A stretch of 64,000 nucleotides of DNA from Pollutimonas bauzanensis. Lineage in GTDB: Bacteria; Pseudomonadota; Gammaproteobacteria; Burkholderiales; Burkholderiaceae_B. The stretch lies in NCBI RefSeq assembly GCF_900129885.1, contig NZ_FQXE01000005.1:1-64000 (forward strand), in the 5' to 3' direction. Positions 35,645 to 46,145 of the stretch are shown piece after piece. How positions within the stretch are numbered: position 1 is the stretch's first letter; each line of letters opens with the position of its first letter. A program made the position numbers and the translations under genes. The notes under the pieces are model-generated. The model was not told where the DNA came from and ran no database searches. It was given only the letters and a program-made list of their open reading frames with translations.

Positions 35645-36610
35645 TTAGCCGGCGGCGGGCAGGGCGCTGGCGGTAATCCGCATGATGGCATCGACCTGGG
35701 CGGCGATGGCGGCCGGCGCCTGCACGCTGCCGGCCAGCACCGCCGAGATCCACTCTGCCGTGGCGCCGGCATCATGGGTTTCCGGCAGTGGCGGGGCTGC
35801 GCGCGGGCCTTTGTCCGCGGCGGGAATCAGCACCTCGCTGCCCGCCTCATGCAGCCATAGCGCTTCGCGCGGCAGCGCCGCGTCGGCCACGGCCTCGCCT
35901 TCCGTGCCGCGGCCGAGCAGCACGCCGGCCGGGCCGGCCGCGCCGGGCAGCGCGAAGCACTCGGCCAGTGTGTCCCGATAGGCGGCATGGGTGTAGTTGA
36001 CCAGCCGCAGCGCGGGCTGGCCAAAAGGCTGCAGCATCTTGGCCAGTGTGTGAGCCGAATTTCGCACGCCCAGCGCGGCGCGCAGCGACAGCTGTCGTGC
36101 CAGCGCGGGCGCCAGGGTATCGATGGCGGCGAAAGCCAGCCGGCCTTCAGCCAGCGCCCGTTCGATGCCGGCGGCGTCGCGCGCCGGCTCCATGCCCATC
36201 CGGGCCAGTATTTCCGCCGTGGTCACGCGCCCCGGGTCGGCCAGCACGCCGTGGATCAGCACGGGAACGCCTTGCCGCGCCAGCAGCATCGCCAGCAGCG
36301 GCACCAGGTTGGGCCGCCGGCGCGCGCCGTTATAGCTGGGTATCAGCACCGGCGTCGGCCCAGGGCAGCGCAGCGGGCTGATGGTGGCGTGGACGGCGTC
36401 GAGCATGCCGGCCAGTTCCTGCGCGCTCTCGCCTTTGACCCGGTAGGCCAGCAGCACCGCGCCCAGTTCCAGGTCGCTGACGCGGCCCGCCAGGATGGCG
36501 CCATAGAGTGTTTGCGCCTCCTCGCGGCTCAGGCTGCGCGCGCCGCGCGCCCCCCGGCCGATTTCGCGGATATAGGCGGCGCAGGGGAAGGGATCAGAAG
36601 GGTTTTGCAT
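35645..36610 (-). CDS. ybiB: YbiB/TrpD2-like nucleic-acid-binding protein (glycosyltransferase family 3 fold)
   Basis: A 321-residue protein of the YbiB/TrpD2 family, homologous to anthranilate phosphoribosyltransferase but a DNA/RNA-binding protein in E. coli. Family features include SREEAQTLYGAILAGRVSDLELGAVLLAYRVKGES (the helical N-terminal domain), PSYNGARRRPNLVPLLAMLLA, HGV and RNSAHTLAKMLQPF. The ATG at 36610 is chosen over a TTG three codons upstream. It follows nadB by 108 bp in the same direction and replaces the nadC gene that often ends nadABC operons; a true TrpD is less likely because the PRPP-loop sequence is not canonical. Confidence 0.85.
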   Translation of the reverse strand: MQNPSDPFPCAAYIREIGRGARGARSLSREEAQTLYGAILAGRVSDLELGAVLLAYRVKGESAQELAGMLDAVHATISPLRCPGPTPVLIPSYNGARRRPNLVPLLAMLLARQGVPVLIHGVLADPGRVTTAEILARMGMEPARDAAGIERALAEGRLAFAAIDTLAPALARQLSLRAALGVRNSAHTLAKMLQPFGQPALRLVNYTHAAYRDTLAECFALPGAAGPAGVLLGRGTEGEAVADAALPREALWLHEAGSEVLIPAADKGPRAAPPLPETHDAGATAEWISAVLAGSVQAPAAIAAQVDAIMRITASALPAAG

Positions 36611-36718
36611 GGTGGACAATGGCCAGGAAAGGCGCGCGCGGACAGGCGCGAACTCGCTACAGTATAGAACGCGAGGGCCGGCATTTCCGCAGCAGGCCGC
36701 AGCAGGCCGCCGCCGGTG

Positions 36719-38323
36719 TCAGGCGGGCGCCAGGGGGGGCGCCGCCAGCACGCTGGGCAGCGCGTGGGGCAGCGCTTGCGGCCAGTCCCGGCTGTAATGC
36801 AGGCCGCGGCTTTCATGGCGCGCGCAGGCGCTCGCCACGATCAAGGCCGCCACATCCACCAGGTTGCGCAGTTCCAGCAGGTCGCGGCTCGGCGCGGCGT
36901 TCGCATAATAGGCATGGAGCTCCTCGCGCAGCAGCGCAATGCGCCGCTGCGCCCGCGCCAGCCGCCTGTCGGTGCGCACGATGCCCGCATAGTTCCACAT
37001 CAGGCGGCCCAGTTCATCGCGATAGTGCGCCAGCGCGGCCTGTTCATCGGGGTCCGGAATGGCGGCCCGCCCGCCGCCCGCCCGCGGCGCATGGGCCGGG
37101 AGGCGGGGGCGCGGGTCTTCGCGCTCGATATCGCGCTCGATCGCCTGCGCGGCGGCCCGGCCCATCACCACGCACTCCAGCAAGGAGTTGCTGGCCAGGC
37201 GGTTCGCGCCGTGCAAGCCGGTGCAGGCCGTTTCGCCCACCGCGTACAGCCCTGCCATATCGCTGCGCCCGGCCAGGTCCGTGAGCACGCCGCCGCAGGT
37301 GTAATGCGCCGCCGGCACGACGGGAATCGGGGACTTGGAGATATCGATGCCGAACTCGAGGCAGGTTGCGAATATGGCCGGAAAGTGCTCGCGCAGGAAT
37401 GCTTCGGGCTGGTGGCTGATGTCCAGATGGACGTATTCCAGGCCGCGCGTCTTGATCTCGAAATCGATGGCGCGGGCCACCACATCGCGCGGCGCCAGTT
37501 CGGCGCGCGGGTCGTGGGCGGGCATGAAGCGGGTGCCGTCGGGCAGGCGCAGCACGCCGCCTTCGCCGCGCACGGCCTCCGAAATCAGGAAGGAGCGGGC
37601 GGCGGGGTGGTAGAGGCTGGTCGGATGGAACTGGATGAATTCCATATTGGATACGCGGCAGCCCGCGCGCCACGCCATCGCGATACCGTCGCCGGTCGCG
37701 CTGGCCGGATTGGTCGTGTGAAGATAGACCTGGCCGGCGCCGCCGGTGGCGAGCACCGTCTGCGTTGCGCGCAGAGCAAGCTTGCGGCCGCTGGCCAGAT
37801 CCAGCGCATGCAGGCCCAGGCAGCGCGCGCCCGGCGGGTTCCCCGTCGTTATCAGGTCTATGGCCTGGTGGTGCTCGAAAAGGCTGATGTTGGGCCGCTG
37901 GCGCAGGCGCTCGCCGAGCGTGGCCATCACCGCGTGTCCTGTGGTGTCCGCCGCATGCGCGATGCGGCGGCGGCGATGCCCGCCTTCGCGCGCCAGATGC
38001 AGGCCCATATCGGCGGCCGCGTCCGGCGTGAAGCCGACGCCGGCGTCCATCAGCCACTCGATGGCGGCGCGCCCGTTTTCCACAATGAAGCGCGTGGCCG
38101 CGGCGTCGCACAGGCCGCCGCCGGCCATCAGGGTGTCATCGACGTGGTCATCGATGCTGTCGCTCTTGTCCAGCACCGCGGCGATGCCGCCCTGCGCCCG
38201 GTCGCTCGCGCCGCCGGTCAGGCCGGTCTTGGCGATGAGCGCGACGCGGCGGCCTGGCGCGAGTTCGAGCGCAACGCTCAATCCCGCCAGGCCGCCGCCC
38301 ACGATGATCACGTCGAAATGCAT
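36719..38323 (-). CDS. nadB: L-aspartate oxidase NadB
   Basis: A 534-residue FAD enzyme that oxidises L-aspartate to iminoaspartate, the first step of de novo NAD synthesis. The FAD-binding motif VIIVGGGLAGLSVALEL is at the start. SDRAQGGIAA, HAADTTGHAV and the flavin-site HPTSLYHPAA and GEGGVLR follow. The fumarate-reductase-type motif AHYTCGGV and the C-terminal helical domain are also present. The ATG at 38323 begins MHFDVIIVGG; a GTG four codons upstream is an alternative. It lies 61 bp after the nadA stop in one operon. Confidence 0.95.
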   Translation of the reverse strand: MHFDVIIVGGGLAGLSVALELAPGRRVALIAKTGLTGGASDRAQGGIAAVLDKSDSIDDHVDDTLMAGGGLCDAAATRFIVENGRAAIEWLMDAGVGFTPDAAADMGLHLAREGGHRRRRIAHAADTTGHAVMATLGERLRQRPNISLFEHHQAIDLITTGNPPGARCLGLHALDLASGRKLALRATQTVLATGGAGQVYLHTTNPASATGDGIAMAWRAGCRVSNMEFIQFHPTSLYHPAARSFLISEAVRGEGGVLRLPDGTRFMPAHDPRAELAPRDVVARAIDFEIKTRGLEYVHLDISHQPEAFLREHFPAIFATCLEFGIDISKSPIPVVPAAHYTCGGVLTDLAGRSDMAGLYAVGETACTGLHGANRLASNSLLECVVMGRAAAQAIERDIEREDPRPRLPAHAPRAGGGRAAIPDPDEQAALAHYRDELGRLMWNYAGIVRTDRRLARAQRRIALLREELHAYYANAAPSRDLLELRNLVDVAALIVASACARHESRGLHYSRDWPQALPHALPSVLAAPPLAPA

Positions 38324-38384
38324 GGTGTTCTTCACTTGCTGTCCTTGCGTGCGCCGTGCCGCGCACGGTTGCGGAAATGCCGCG

Positions 38385-39536
38385 TCAGGCGGGGCCTATA
38401 TTGGCGAAAAGGGCGGTGTCGCGCGCCAGGTCGCCGCTGGCGCGCACGCCCCGGCTGAGGTGGGCGGCAAAGTCGAGCATGCGGTCGATCGGCACCTTGG
38501 CGCGGGCGCCCAGGGCCGGATCCAGGAGGATTTCGCCGCGGCCGCGCTCCAGGGCGTCGGCCAGGTTGGCCAGACTGTTCATGGCCATCCACGGGCAGTG
38601 CGCGCAGCTCTTGCAGGTCGCGCTGTTTCCCGCGGTGGGCGCGGCGATGAAGGTCTTGCCCGGCGCGCGCAAGCGCAGCTTGTGCAGTATGCCCTGGTCG
38701 GTCGCCACGATGAAGTGCGAGGCGTCGAGCTTTTGCGCGGCCTCGATCAGTTGCGTGGTCGAGCCGACGACGTCGGCCTGCGCCACGACGGCCATTGGCG
38801 ACTCGGGATGCACCAGCACTTTCGCCTGGGGATATTGCCCGCGCAGCAGTTCGAGCTCTATGCCCTTGAATTCATCGTGAACCAGGCAGGAACCCTGCCA
38901 CAGCAACATGTCGGCGCCGGTTTGCCGCTGGATATAGGCGCCCAGATGCCGATCGGGCGCCCACAGGATTTTCTCGCCGCGGGCGTGCAGGTGCGCCACG
39001 ATGTCCAGCCCGATCGACGAGGTTACCGTCCAGTCCGCGCGCGCCTTTACCGCGGCGCTGGTATTGGCGTAGACCACCACGCTGCGGTCGGGGTGCGCAT
39101 CGCAGAACGCCGCGAATGCCTCGGCCGGGCAGCCCAGGTCCAGCGAACAGGTCGCTTCCAGGTCCGGCATCAGGACGCGCTTGCCGGGGCTCAGGATCTT
39201 GGCGGTCTCGCCCATGAAGCGCACGCCGGCGACCACCAGGGTATGCGCCGGGTTGTCCCTGCCGAAGCGCGCCATCTCCAGCGAATCAGCCACGCAGCCG
39301 CCGGTCTCGTCGGCAAGCTCCTGAAGCTCCGCGTCGACATAGTAGTGCGCGACCAGCACGGCGTTTTCGCGCGCCAGCAGGCCGCGTATCCGGGCTTTGA
39401 GCGCTTCCCTTTGCGCGCCGGGCAGATCCTCGGGCACGCGCGCCCAGGCCCGGCCGACTGCGCAAGTATTGCCCGTGGCGCCCGGGGAGGCTGCCGGCAG
39501 GTCGAATTCTATGTTCCTGATATTGGCCTGGCTCAT
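38385..39536 (-). CDS. nadA: Quinolinate synthase NadA
   Basis: A 383-residue [4Fe-4S] enzyme that condenses iminoaspartate with dihydroxyacetone phosphate to quinolinate. Visible motifs are [14 protein letters not shown], the cluster cysteines in [20 protein letters not shown] and [10 protein letters not shown], and [13 protein letters not shown]. Length and order match NadA. It is the first gene of nadA-nadB-ybiB and follows two related inverted repeats at 39572-39646, which are probable operators. Confidence 0.96.
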   Translation of the reverse strand: MSQANIRNIEFDLPAASPGATGNTCAVGRAWARVPEDLPGAQREALKARIRGLLARENAVLVAHYYVDAELQELADETGGCVADSLEMARFGRDNPAHTLVVAGVRFMGETAKILSPGKRVLMPDLEATCSLDLGCPAEAFAAFCDAHPDRSVVVYANTSAAVKARADWTVTSSIGLDIVAHLHARGEKILWAPDRHLGAYIQRQTGADMLLWQGSCLVHDEFKGIELELLRGQYPQAKVLVHPESPMAVVAQADVVGSTTQLIEAAQKLDASHFIVATDQGILHKLRLRAPGKTFIAAPTAGNSATCKSCAHCPWMAMNSLANLADALERGRGEILLDPALGARAKVPIDRMLDFAAHLSRGVRASGDLARDTALFANIGPA

Positions 39537-39571
39537 GATCTTGTCCGCAAGTGGGGGGAAGGCCGCAAGCC

Positions 39572-39606
39572 GGCCACATAATGCTCCATATGAGCATTAT
39601 GTGGCC
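39572..39606. promoter_or_regulatory. Palindromic operator upstream of nadA (site 1)
   Basis: A perfect inverted repeat with 15-bp arms, GGCCACATAATGCTC and its complement, around a 5-bp CATAT centre. Its inner part TAATGCTC-N5-GAGCATTA is repeated with small changes at site 2. It lies 36 bp before the nadA start. The repressor could be a NAD-pathway regulator such as NadQ, by analogy only. Confidence 0.65.
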
Positions 39607-39625
39607 AAAAACGGGCTCGCGCCAC

Positions 39626-39646
39626 TTATGCTAATTCGGAGCATAA
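39626..39646. promoter_or_regulatory. Palindromic operator upstream of nadA (site 2)
   Basis: TTATGCT and AGCATAA arms flank a 7-bp centre. Aligned to site 1 it reads TATGCT(A)-N5-GAGCATA, the same half-sites at the same spacing with one mismatch. The two axes are 47 bp apart. Confidence 0.6.
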
Positions 39647-39705
39647 CTAAAGTCAAGCCGATATCGATGGCGGCGCCTGGCTTGTGGCCGCCGCGCCGGC
39701 GGGAG

Positions 39706-41073
39706 TCAGTCGCCCAGGTCCGCCAGGAACCTGTCGCGCCAGCTGGACAGGTCGTTTTTTCTCAATATTTCCATCAAATGCTCGTAGCGCGATTTTCTTT
39801 CGTCCAGCGCCATGCTCAGCGCGCGGTCCAGCGCGTCGGCCATGCCTTGCACGTCATAGGGGTTGACCATGAGGGCGCCGTCGCGCATTTCGGCCGCCGC
39901 GCCGGCGAACTCGGACAATACCAGCACCCCCGGATCGTGGGCCGGCTGCGAGGCGATGTATTCCTTGGCGACAAGATTCATGCCGTCGCGCAGCGGTGTT
40001 ACCAGCCCCACCTGCGACACACGGAAGAAAGACATCAACAAGGCCCGCTCGTAGGATCGGTTCATGTAGCGGATCGGCGTCCAGGACAGTTCGGTCCACT
40101 TGCCATTGATGCGCCCGGCGGTGCTCTCGAGCTGGCGCCGTATCTGGCGGTATCCCTGGACATCCTGGCGCGATGGCGGGGCTATTTGAACAAAGGTCAC
40201 TTTGCCGCGGTGGCGGGGGGCGGTTTCCAGCAGCCTTTCGAAGGCGTTGAATCGTTCGACCAGCCCTTTGCTGTAGTCCAGGCGGTCCACGCTGACGATG
40301 AGCTTGCGGTGCTGCAGCCCCGATTTCAGCGCATCCAGCGGCTTGGAGCGGCGGGACTGCTTGGACAAGGCCCTGATCTGGTCGGGATGGATGCCTATCG
40401 GATAAGCGCCCACTTTGATGCTGCGGTCGCCTATCTTGACTTCATTGCCGCTGACGGCGGCGCCGAGATAGCGTGTCGCGTAGTCCACAAAGGCCTGGAC
40501 ATCGGTCTGCGTCTGGAAGCCGAGCAGGTCGTAGGCGCACATGGCCTCGACCAGCGCCCGGTGCGGCGGAATGGTGGTGAGCACCGAAGGGCTGGGGAAG
40601 GGGATGTGCAGGAAAAAGCCTATCCTGTTGCGGATGCCGAGGTCCCGGCAGGCTTTGCCCAGCGGGATCAAGTGGTAGTCATGGACCCAGATGCGGTCGT
40701 CATCCCGCAAGGACGACGCCAGTATCTGAGCGAAATGCCGGTTCACCTTGAGGTAGCCGGCATAGTCGTCGCCGGTATAGCGGCTCAGGTCGATGCGGTA
40801 ATGGAACGTGGGCCACAGCAGGCCGTTGGAAAAGCCGCGGTAATAGTGGTCGTAGTCGCGCTGCGTCAGCGCCACCGTGCAGAAATCAATGTTCTTGTCG
40901 CTCTCGGTAACCGGCTGTTGCGTCGGTTCGGGCTCGATGTTGCCGTTCCACCCCAGCCATATGCCCCCGGTTTCGCGCAAGGCATCCAGGACGCCGACCA
41001 CCAGCCCGCCCGCGGAGCTTTTGCCTTCGGTGATCGGAGCGACGCGATTGGATACAACGATCAGTCTGCTCAT
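39706..41073 (-). CDS. otsA: Trehalose-6-phosphate synthase OtsA
   Basis: A 455-residue GT20 glycosyltransferase making trehalose-6-phosphate from UDP-glucose and glucose-6-phosphate. Motifs include [27 protein letters not shown] at the start, [35 protein letters not shown], the nucleotide-sugar region [18 protein letters not shown] and [15 protein letters not shown]. Its ATG overlaps the otsB stop by four bases (ATGA), so the two are translationally coupled. Together they make the osmoprotectant trehalose. Confidence 0.96.
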   Translation of the reverse strand: MSRLIVVSNRVAPITEGKSSAGGLVVGVLDALRETGGIWLGWNGNIEPEPTQQPVTESDKNIDFCTVALTQRDYDHYYRGFSNGLLWPTFHYRIDLSRYTGDDYAGYLKVNRHFAQILASSLRDDDRIWVHDYHLIPLGKACRDLGIRNRIGFFLHIPFPSPSVLTTIPPHRALVEAMCAYDLLGFQTQTDVQAFVDYATRYLGAAVSGNEVKIGDRSIKVGAYPIGIHPDQIRALSKQSRRSKPLDALKSGLQHRKLIVSVDRLDYSKGLVERFNAFERLLETAPRHRGKVTFVQIAPPSRQDVQGYRQIRRQLESTAGRINGKWTELSWTPIRYMNRSYERALLMSFFRVSQVGLVTPLRDGMNLVAKEYIASQPAHDPGVLVLSEFAGAAAEMRDGALMVNPYDVQGMADALDRALSMALDERKSRYEHLMEILRKNDLSSWRDRFLADLGD

Positions 41074-41912
41074 TTTCTGTCCTTTATGGTGTCGGCGGCC
41101 GCCGCCGCGGCGTGGGTCTGGAAGAGGGAGCCCAGCCATGCGCTGAGCGCCGGCGGATCGTCCAGCCGCCAAAGGGCCTGGGTCGGGCCCGCGCCTATCT
41201 TGACGCTGATGCCGTTCATGGCATTGATGATGCGGAATGCCGATTCATCGGTAAGGTCGTCTCCGGCGAAGACCGGGGTGCGCCCCTGAAAAGGCGCAAT
41301 GCGCATGAAGCGTTCCACCGCCGCGCCTTTGCTGGCGCCGCGCGGTTTTATCTCCACCACCATCTTGCCTTCCTGGACTTCGAAGTGGGCGCCATGCCCG
41401 GCCAGCGCGCTGGCCGCGAGCTGGCGTATTTCGGCTTCGTGGCGGGGCGCATTGCGGTAATGAAGCGCGACGGACAGCGCCTTGCGCTCCACTATCGCGC
41501 CGGGCAGCCGGCCCGCCACGCTTTCGATGCGGGCGATGATTTCGGCCAGTTCGTCCGGCGGGACCTCGATGGATTCGGTCCGGCCCGCGGGCCCCTTGAT
41601 CTGCGCGCCATGCAATGCCGCGTAAGGCAATGACAGCGGCGCCTGAAGGCGGTCGATATCGGCCGCGTCCCGTCCCGACACGATGGCGACGGAACCGGCG
41701 CAGGCGACATACAGCCGCTCGAGCAGAGACAGCGTCGCGTCCGGTATTCTGGCCTGGTCCGGCGTAGGAACGATGGGCGCCAGCGTTCCATCCAGGTCGA
41801 GGAAGAATGCCAGTTCATGGAAGGCGCGCCGCGGCAGGGAGCTTGCCGTCAGCAGGCGCGCATCGGGCGGCGCCGCCCGGGCCGCGTGGTCTTCGTTCAA
41901 GTCTGCCGTCAT
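41070..41912 (-). CDS. otsB: Trehalose-6-phosphate phosphatase OtsB
   Basis: A 280-residue HAD-superfamily phosphatase that removes phosphate from trehalose-6-phosphate. The nucleophile motif DLDGTL is at residues 39-44 (Asp39, Asp41). The later motifs VSGRD, PRGASKGAAVERF and GDDLTDESAF are present. The start is supported by GAGGAGGTCC upstream. It is the first gene of the otsB-otsA pair. Confidence 0.95.
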   Translation of the reverse strand: MTADLNEDHAARAAPPDARLLTASSLPRRAFHELAFFLDLDGTLAPIVPTPDQARIPDATLSLLERLYVACAGSVAIVSGRDAADIDRLQAPLSLPYAALHGAQIKGPAGRTESIEVPPDELAEIIARIESVAGRLPGAIVERKALSVALHYRNAPRHEAEIRQLAASALAGHGAHFEVQEGKMVVEIKPRGASKGAAVERFMRIAPFQGRTPVFAGDDLTDESAFRIINAMNGISVKIGAGPTQALWRLDDPPALSAWLGSLFQTHAAAAAADTIKDRK

Positions 41913-42008
41913 AGGTCGGACCTCCTCGAGAGCATTCTCGTTGTGCCTGGATGCACTATACCCCTTGCGCCCGCCGGCGCCGATGCCTATATCGCGCGCG
42001 GCGGGTAA

Positions 42009-42995
42009 CTAGATGAAGCCGGCGACCCGGTGCGGCACATAGGGTTCTTCGAGCGCGGCGATTTCTTCGCCGCTCAATTCGAATGAAAGCGCGTTGACGG
42101 CGTCGGCAAGATGCGCCGGCTTGGAGGCGCCGATGATGGGGGCGGAGACGCCGCGTATTTGCCGCAGCCACGCCAGCGCCACTTGCGCGCGCGGCACGCC
42201 GCGCGCGGCGGCGACCTGGCCGACGCGATCGATAACGCTGCGATCCGAATCGGCCGAGCGCGCATACAGCTTGCTGCCGAAGTCGTCGGTTTCCACGCGC
42301 GCCGTTGTCTCGTCGGCGGCGCGCGTAAGGCGGCCGCGCGCCAGCGGGCTCCACGGGATCACGGCGATGCCCTGGTCTATGCACAAGGGCAGCATTTCGC
42401 GCTCTTCCTCGCGGTACAGCAGATTCAGGTGGTTCTGCATGCTGATGAATTCAGTCCAGCCATGCTGGCGCGAGGTGTAGAGCGCCTTGGAGAATTGCCA
42501 GGCATACATGGACGAGGCGCCGATATACCGCGCCTTGCCCGCCTTGACCACGTCATGCAGGGCCTCCAGGGTTTCCTCGATGGGCGTGCGGTAGTCCCAG
42601 CGGTGTATCTGGTAAAGATCGACATAGTCCGTGCCCAGGCGCCGGAGGCTGGCGTCGATTTCCGCGAAGATGGCCTTGCGCGATAGCCCGGCGCCATTCG
42701 GGCCCGGGCGCATGCGGTTGAAGACCTTGGTCGCGAGCACGATTTCTTCGCGCCGCGCGAAGTCTCTTATTGCGCGGCCGACGATTTCCTCGGAGGTGCC
42801 ATCCGAATAGACGTTGGCGGTATCGAAAAAATTGATGCCCAGTTCAAGCGCCTGGCGGATAAGGGGCCGGCTTTTTTCCTCGTCCAGCGTCCAGCTGTGG
42901 CTGCCACGATCCGGCGCGCCGTAAGTCATGCAGCCAAGGCAGAGCTGGGATACTTCCAGACCGGTGGCTCCGAGCTTCATATATTCGATCGTCAT
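42009..42995 (-). CDS. Aldo/keto reductase
   Basis: A 328-residue NADPH-dependent aldo/keto reductase of the YajO/Tas-like group. The catalytic tetrad is recognisable: Asp58 and Tyr63 in FFDTANVYSDG, Lys90 in LATKVF, and His in LYQIHRWD. The C-terminal cofactor loop is PIIGASKPAHL. The ATG at 42995 follows GGAGCCTTTG, a good ribosome-binding site. It is monocistronic. The physiological aldehyde or ketone is unknown. Confidence 0.92.
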   Translation of the reverse strand: MTIEYMKLGATGLEVSQLCLGCMTYGAPDRGSHSWTLDEEKSRPLIRQALELGINFFDTANVYSDGTSEEIVGRAIRDFARREEIVLATKVFNRMRPGPNGAGLSRKAIFAEIDASLRRLGTDYVDLYQIHRWDYRTPIEETLEALHDVVKAGKARYIGASSMYAWQFSKALYTSRQHGWTEFISMQNHLNLLYREEEREMLPLCIDQGIAVIPWSPLARGRLTRAADETTARVETDDFGSKLYARSADSDRSVIDRVGQVAAARGVPRAQVALAWLRQIRGVSAPIIGASKPAHLADAVNALSFELSGEEIAALEEPYVPHRVAGFI

Positions 42996-43137
42996 CAAAG
43001 GCTCCCGACAAGTTGAGTATGGCAACGGTTCCGGCGCGGGGCCGGTCACGGCTATTGTAAAGGTCCGCTATCCGCGGCGTCTTGCATTCATGGATATTAA
43101 TGTCTAAAGTTTCATCTGGCGCCTGATGGAGGTTCAC

Positions 43138-43800
43138 GTGGACATCTATGCAATGCTATCGGCCCAGATGGAGGCAATGAAACTGCCGCTGTACGCGGTA
43201 ACGCTGACTGCCGTGGACCGGCGCGACACGCCGCTGCTGTTGATGATGCACTGGCATGGCTTTCGCCGCGCAACACCGCTGCGCATCCCCGGCGTGGATA
43301 TACCCCGGCGGCCTGTGCCGGGCTCGGCCACACAGATCGACGCGCATTGGGATTCATTCGATGCCCTGGACCGGGCGCTTCTGGATGCGGCCTGGCGGCT
43401 TGGCGCCTGGGATCTGGAACGCCTCGAGCGCAGGGCCTGGTGGCGCATTGGCGCGCCCGCAAGCGAGGCGCTCGCGGGGCGCCGGGCCTTCGGCGACTAT
43501 GCCGATGCCGCCGACGCGCGGGAACACGTAGTGGCTCAAGCGCCCGACCGCGCGGACTTGATGGAACTGGCGGCCCGCAAAGGCTACTTGCGCTGGCTCT
43601 TCAGGCCGCGCAAGGGAGGGCTTTGGTCGGCAATCGATGACCCCGACGATACGGTCGACGAGGCCGGCGGGCGCACGCCGCCGTGTCCGGTTCCGTCCCG
43701 CCCCCGCGCGGGCGCCAAGCGCACCGTATACCGCCTGGGCCATATCGCCGGCATCATCCTGCCCGACGGCCGGCGCGTGAAAAACAATGATACAAATTAA
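43138..43800 (+). CDS. Protein of unknown function with probable GTG start
   Basis: A 220-residue soluble protein that I do not recognise. It has no signal peptide or membrane segment. Notable parts are a Trp/His patch (MMHWHGFRR), a Trp/Arg-rich helical middle (LDAAWRLGAWDLERLERRAWWRIG), a segment like an ADAREH motif and a basic C-terminus. The ATG at 43126 overlaps the TGGAGG ribosome-binding site, so the GTG at 43138, spaced 5 bases after it, is the better start. It is encoded just before the heat-shock groESL promoter, but there is no evidence of a functional link. Confidence 0.7.
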   Translation: MDIYAMLSAQMEAMKLPLYAVTLTAVDRRDTPLLLMMHWHGFRRATPLRIPGVDIPRRPVPGSATQIDAHWDSFDALDRALLDAAWRLGAWDLERLERRAWWRIGAPASEALAGRRAFGDYADAADAREHVVAQAPDRADLMELAARKGYLRWLFRPRKGGLWSAIDDPDDTVDEAGGRTPPCPVPSRPRAGAKRTVYRLGHIAGIILPDGRRVKNNDTN

Positions 43801-43814
43801 TGGCCAACCGGCCT

Positions 43815-43843
43815 CTTGAAATCGGCTTTTCCAGCCCATAAAT
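43815..43843 (+). promoter_or_regulatory. Sigma-32 heat-shock promoter of groES-groEL
   Basis: CTTGAAA, then 13 bases, then CCCATAAAT. This matches the RpoH consensus in both boxes and spacing and lies about 110 bp before groES. No CIRCE/HrcA inverted repeat is seen between it and groES. Confidence 0.75.
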
Positions 43844-43950
43844 TTTTCGACGCCAGCGTATCCGCTGGAGAAGGCGGCCGCTTTGCCCTTGTGTTTTTGC
43901 AAGGCGGCCGGGTTCCCTTTGGTTATCTGTTATCGATTAGGAGATTGAAC

Positions 43951-44268
43951 ATGAAAATTCGTCCCCTTCACGACCGGGTTATCGTCAAGCGCATCGAGCA
44001 GCAGCGCAAGACGGCCTCGGGTATCGTGATCCCCGACTCGGCAGCCGAAAAACCGGAGCAGGGCGAAGTCATTGCCGTGGGCAGCGGCAAGCCGCTGCAG
44101 GACGGCACACTGCGCGAACTGCAGTTGAAAGTCGGCGACCATGTCCTTTTCAGCAAGTATGGCGGGCAGACCGTGAAGGTTGATGGCGAAGAACTGCTGG
44201 TTCTTCGCGAGGAAGATGTCATGGGTGTTCTGGAGGACGGCCATGGCGAACTGAAGAAAGTGGCCTGA
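43951..44268 (+). CDS. groES: Co-chaperonin GroES
   Basis: A 105-residue 10-kDa co-chaperonin. [16 protein letters not shown] opens the fold, the mobile loop is [21 protein letters not shown], and [12 protein letters not shown] and the C-terminal EEDVMGVLE are present. AGGAGATTGAAC precedes the ATG. It forms the lid of the GroEL cage and is cotranscribed with groEL (32-bp gap) from a sigma-32 type promoter. Confidence 0.96.
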   Translation: MKIRPLHDRVIVKRIEQQRKTASGIVIPDSAAEKPEQGEVIAVGSGKPLQDGTLRELQLKVGDHVLFSKYGGQTVKVDGEELLVLREEDVMGVLEDGHGELKKVA

Positions 44269-44276
44269 TCCGCTGA

Positions 44277-45923
<1,647 letters not shown>

Positions 45924-45951
45924 TGAGCTGCGCCGCCTGACGGCCTGGAGC

Positions 45952-45979
45952 CGGGGCCCGGCCTATGCGCCGGGCCCCG
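45952..45979 (+). terminator. GC-rich hairpin after groEL, likely transcription terminator
   Basis: A perfect 11-bp stem (CGGGGCCCGGC and its complement) around CTATGC begins 29 bp after the groEL stop. The T-run is weak (CTGCTTCC), so termination may be partial. Confidence 0.6.
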
Positions 45980-46145
45980 CTGCTTCCTGAACCTGGTATT
46001 TCGCCGCTCCCGCTGCCGGCGGGCCGGCGATCTGCCACAGTCGTGACGCAGATCAATACCGAAGAGGCCATCCACCCCCACAGGGCAGCGCGGCCGCGTA
46101 AAATACGCCGTGCCAAGTCCGATAGGCTTTGGGGGAGATTTTGCC

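Noticed and set aside
35471..35860. Plus-strand frame with GGAGAGGACCGC before an ATG, between the two-partner operon and ybiB
   Set aside because: It runs antisense into ybiB, has random-like composition and no recognisable domain.
35645..36610. Anthranilate phosphoribosyltransferase (TrpD)
   Set aside because: The sequence lacks a canonical TrpD PRPP-binding loop and matches the YbiB/TrpD2 pattern; no trp genes are adjacent.
39572..39606. Terminator for otsA
   Set aside because: The inverted repeat is not followed by a T-run on the minus strand and its inner motif is repeated at 39626-39646, which fits operators better.
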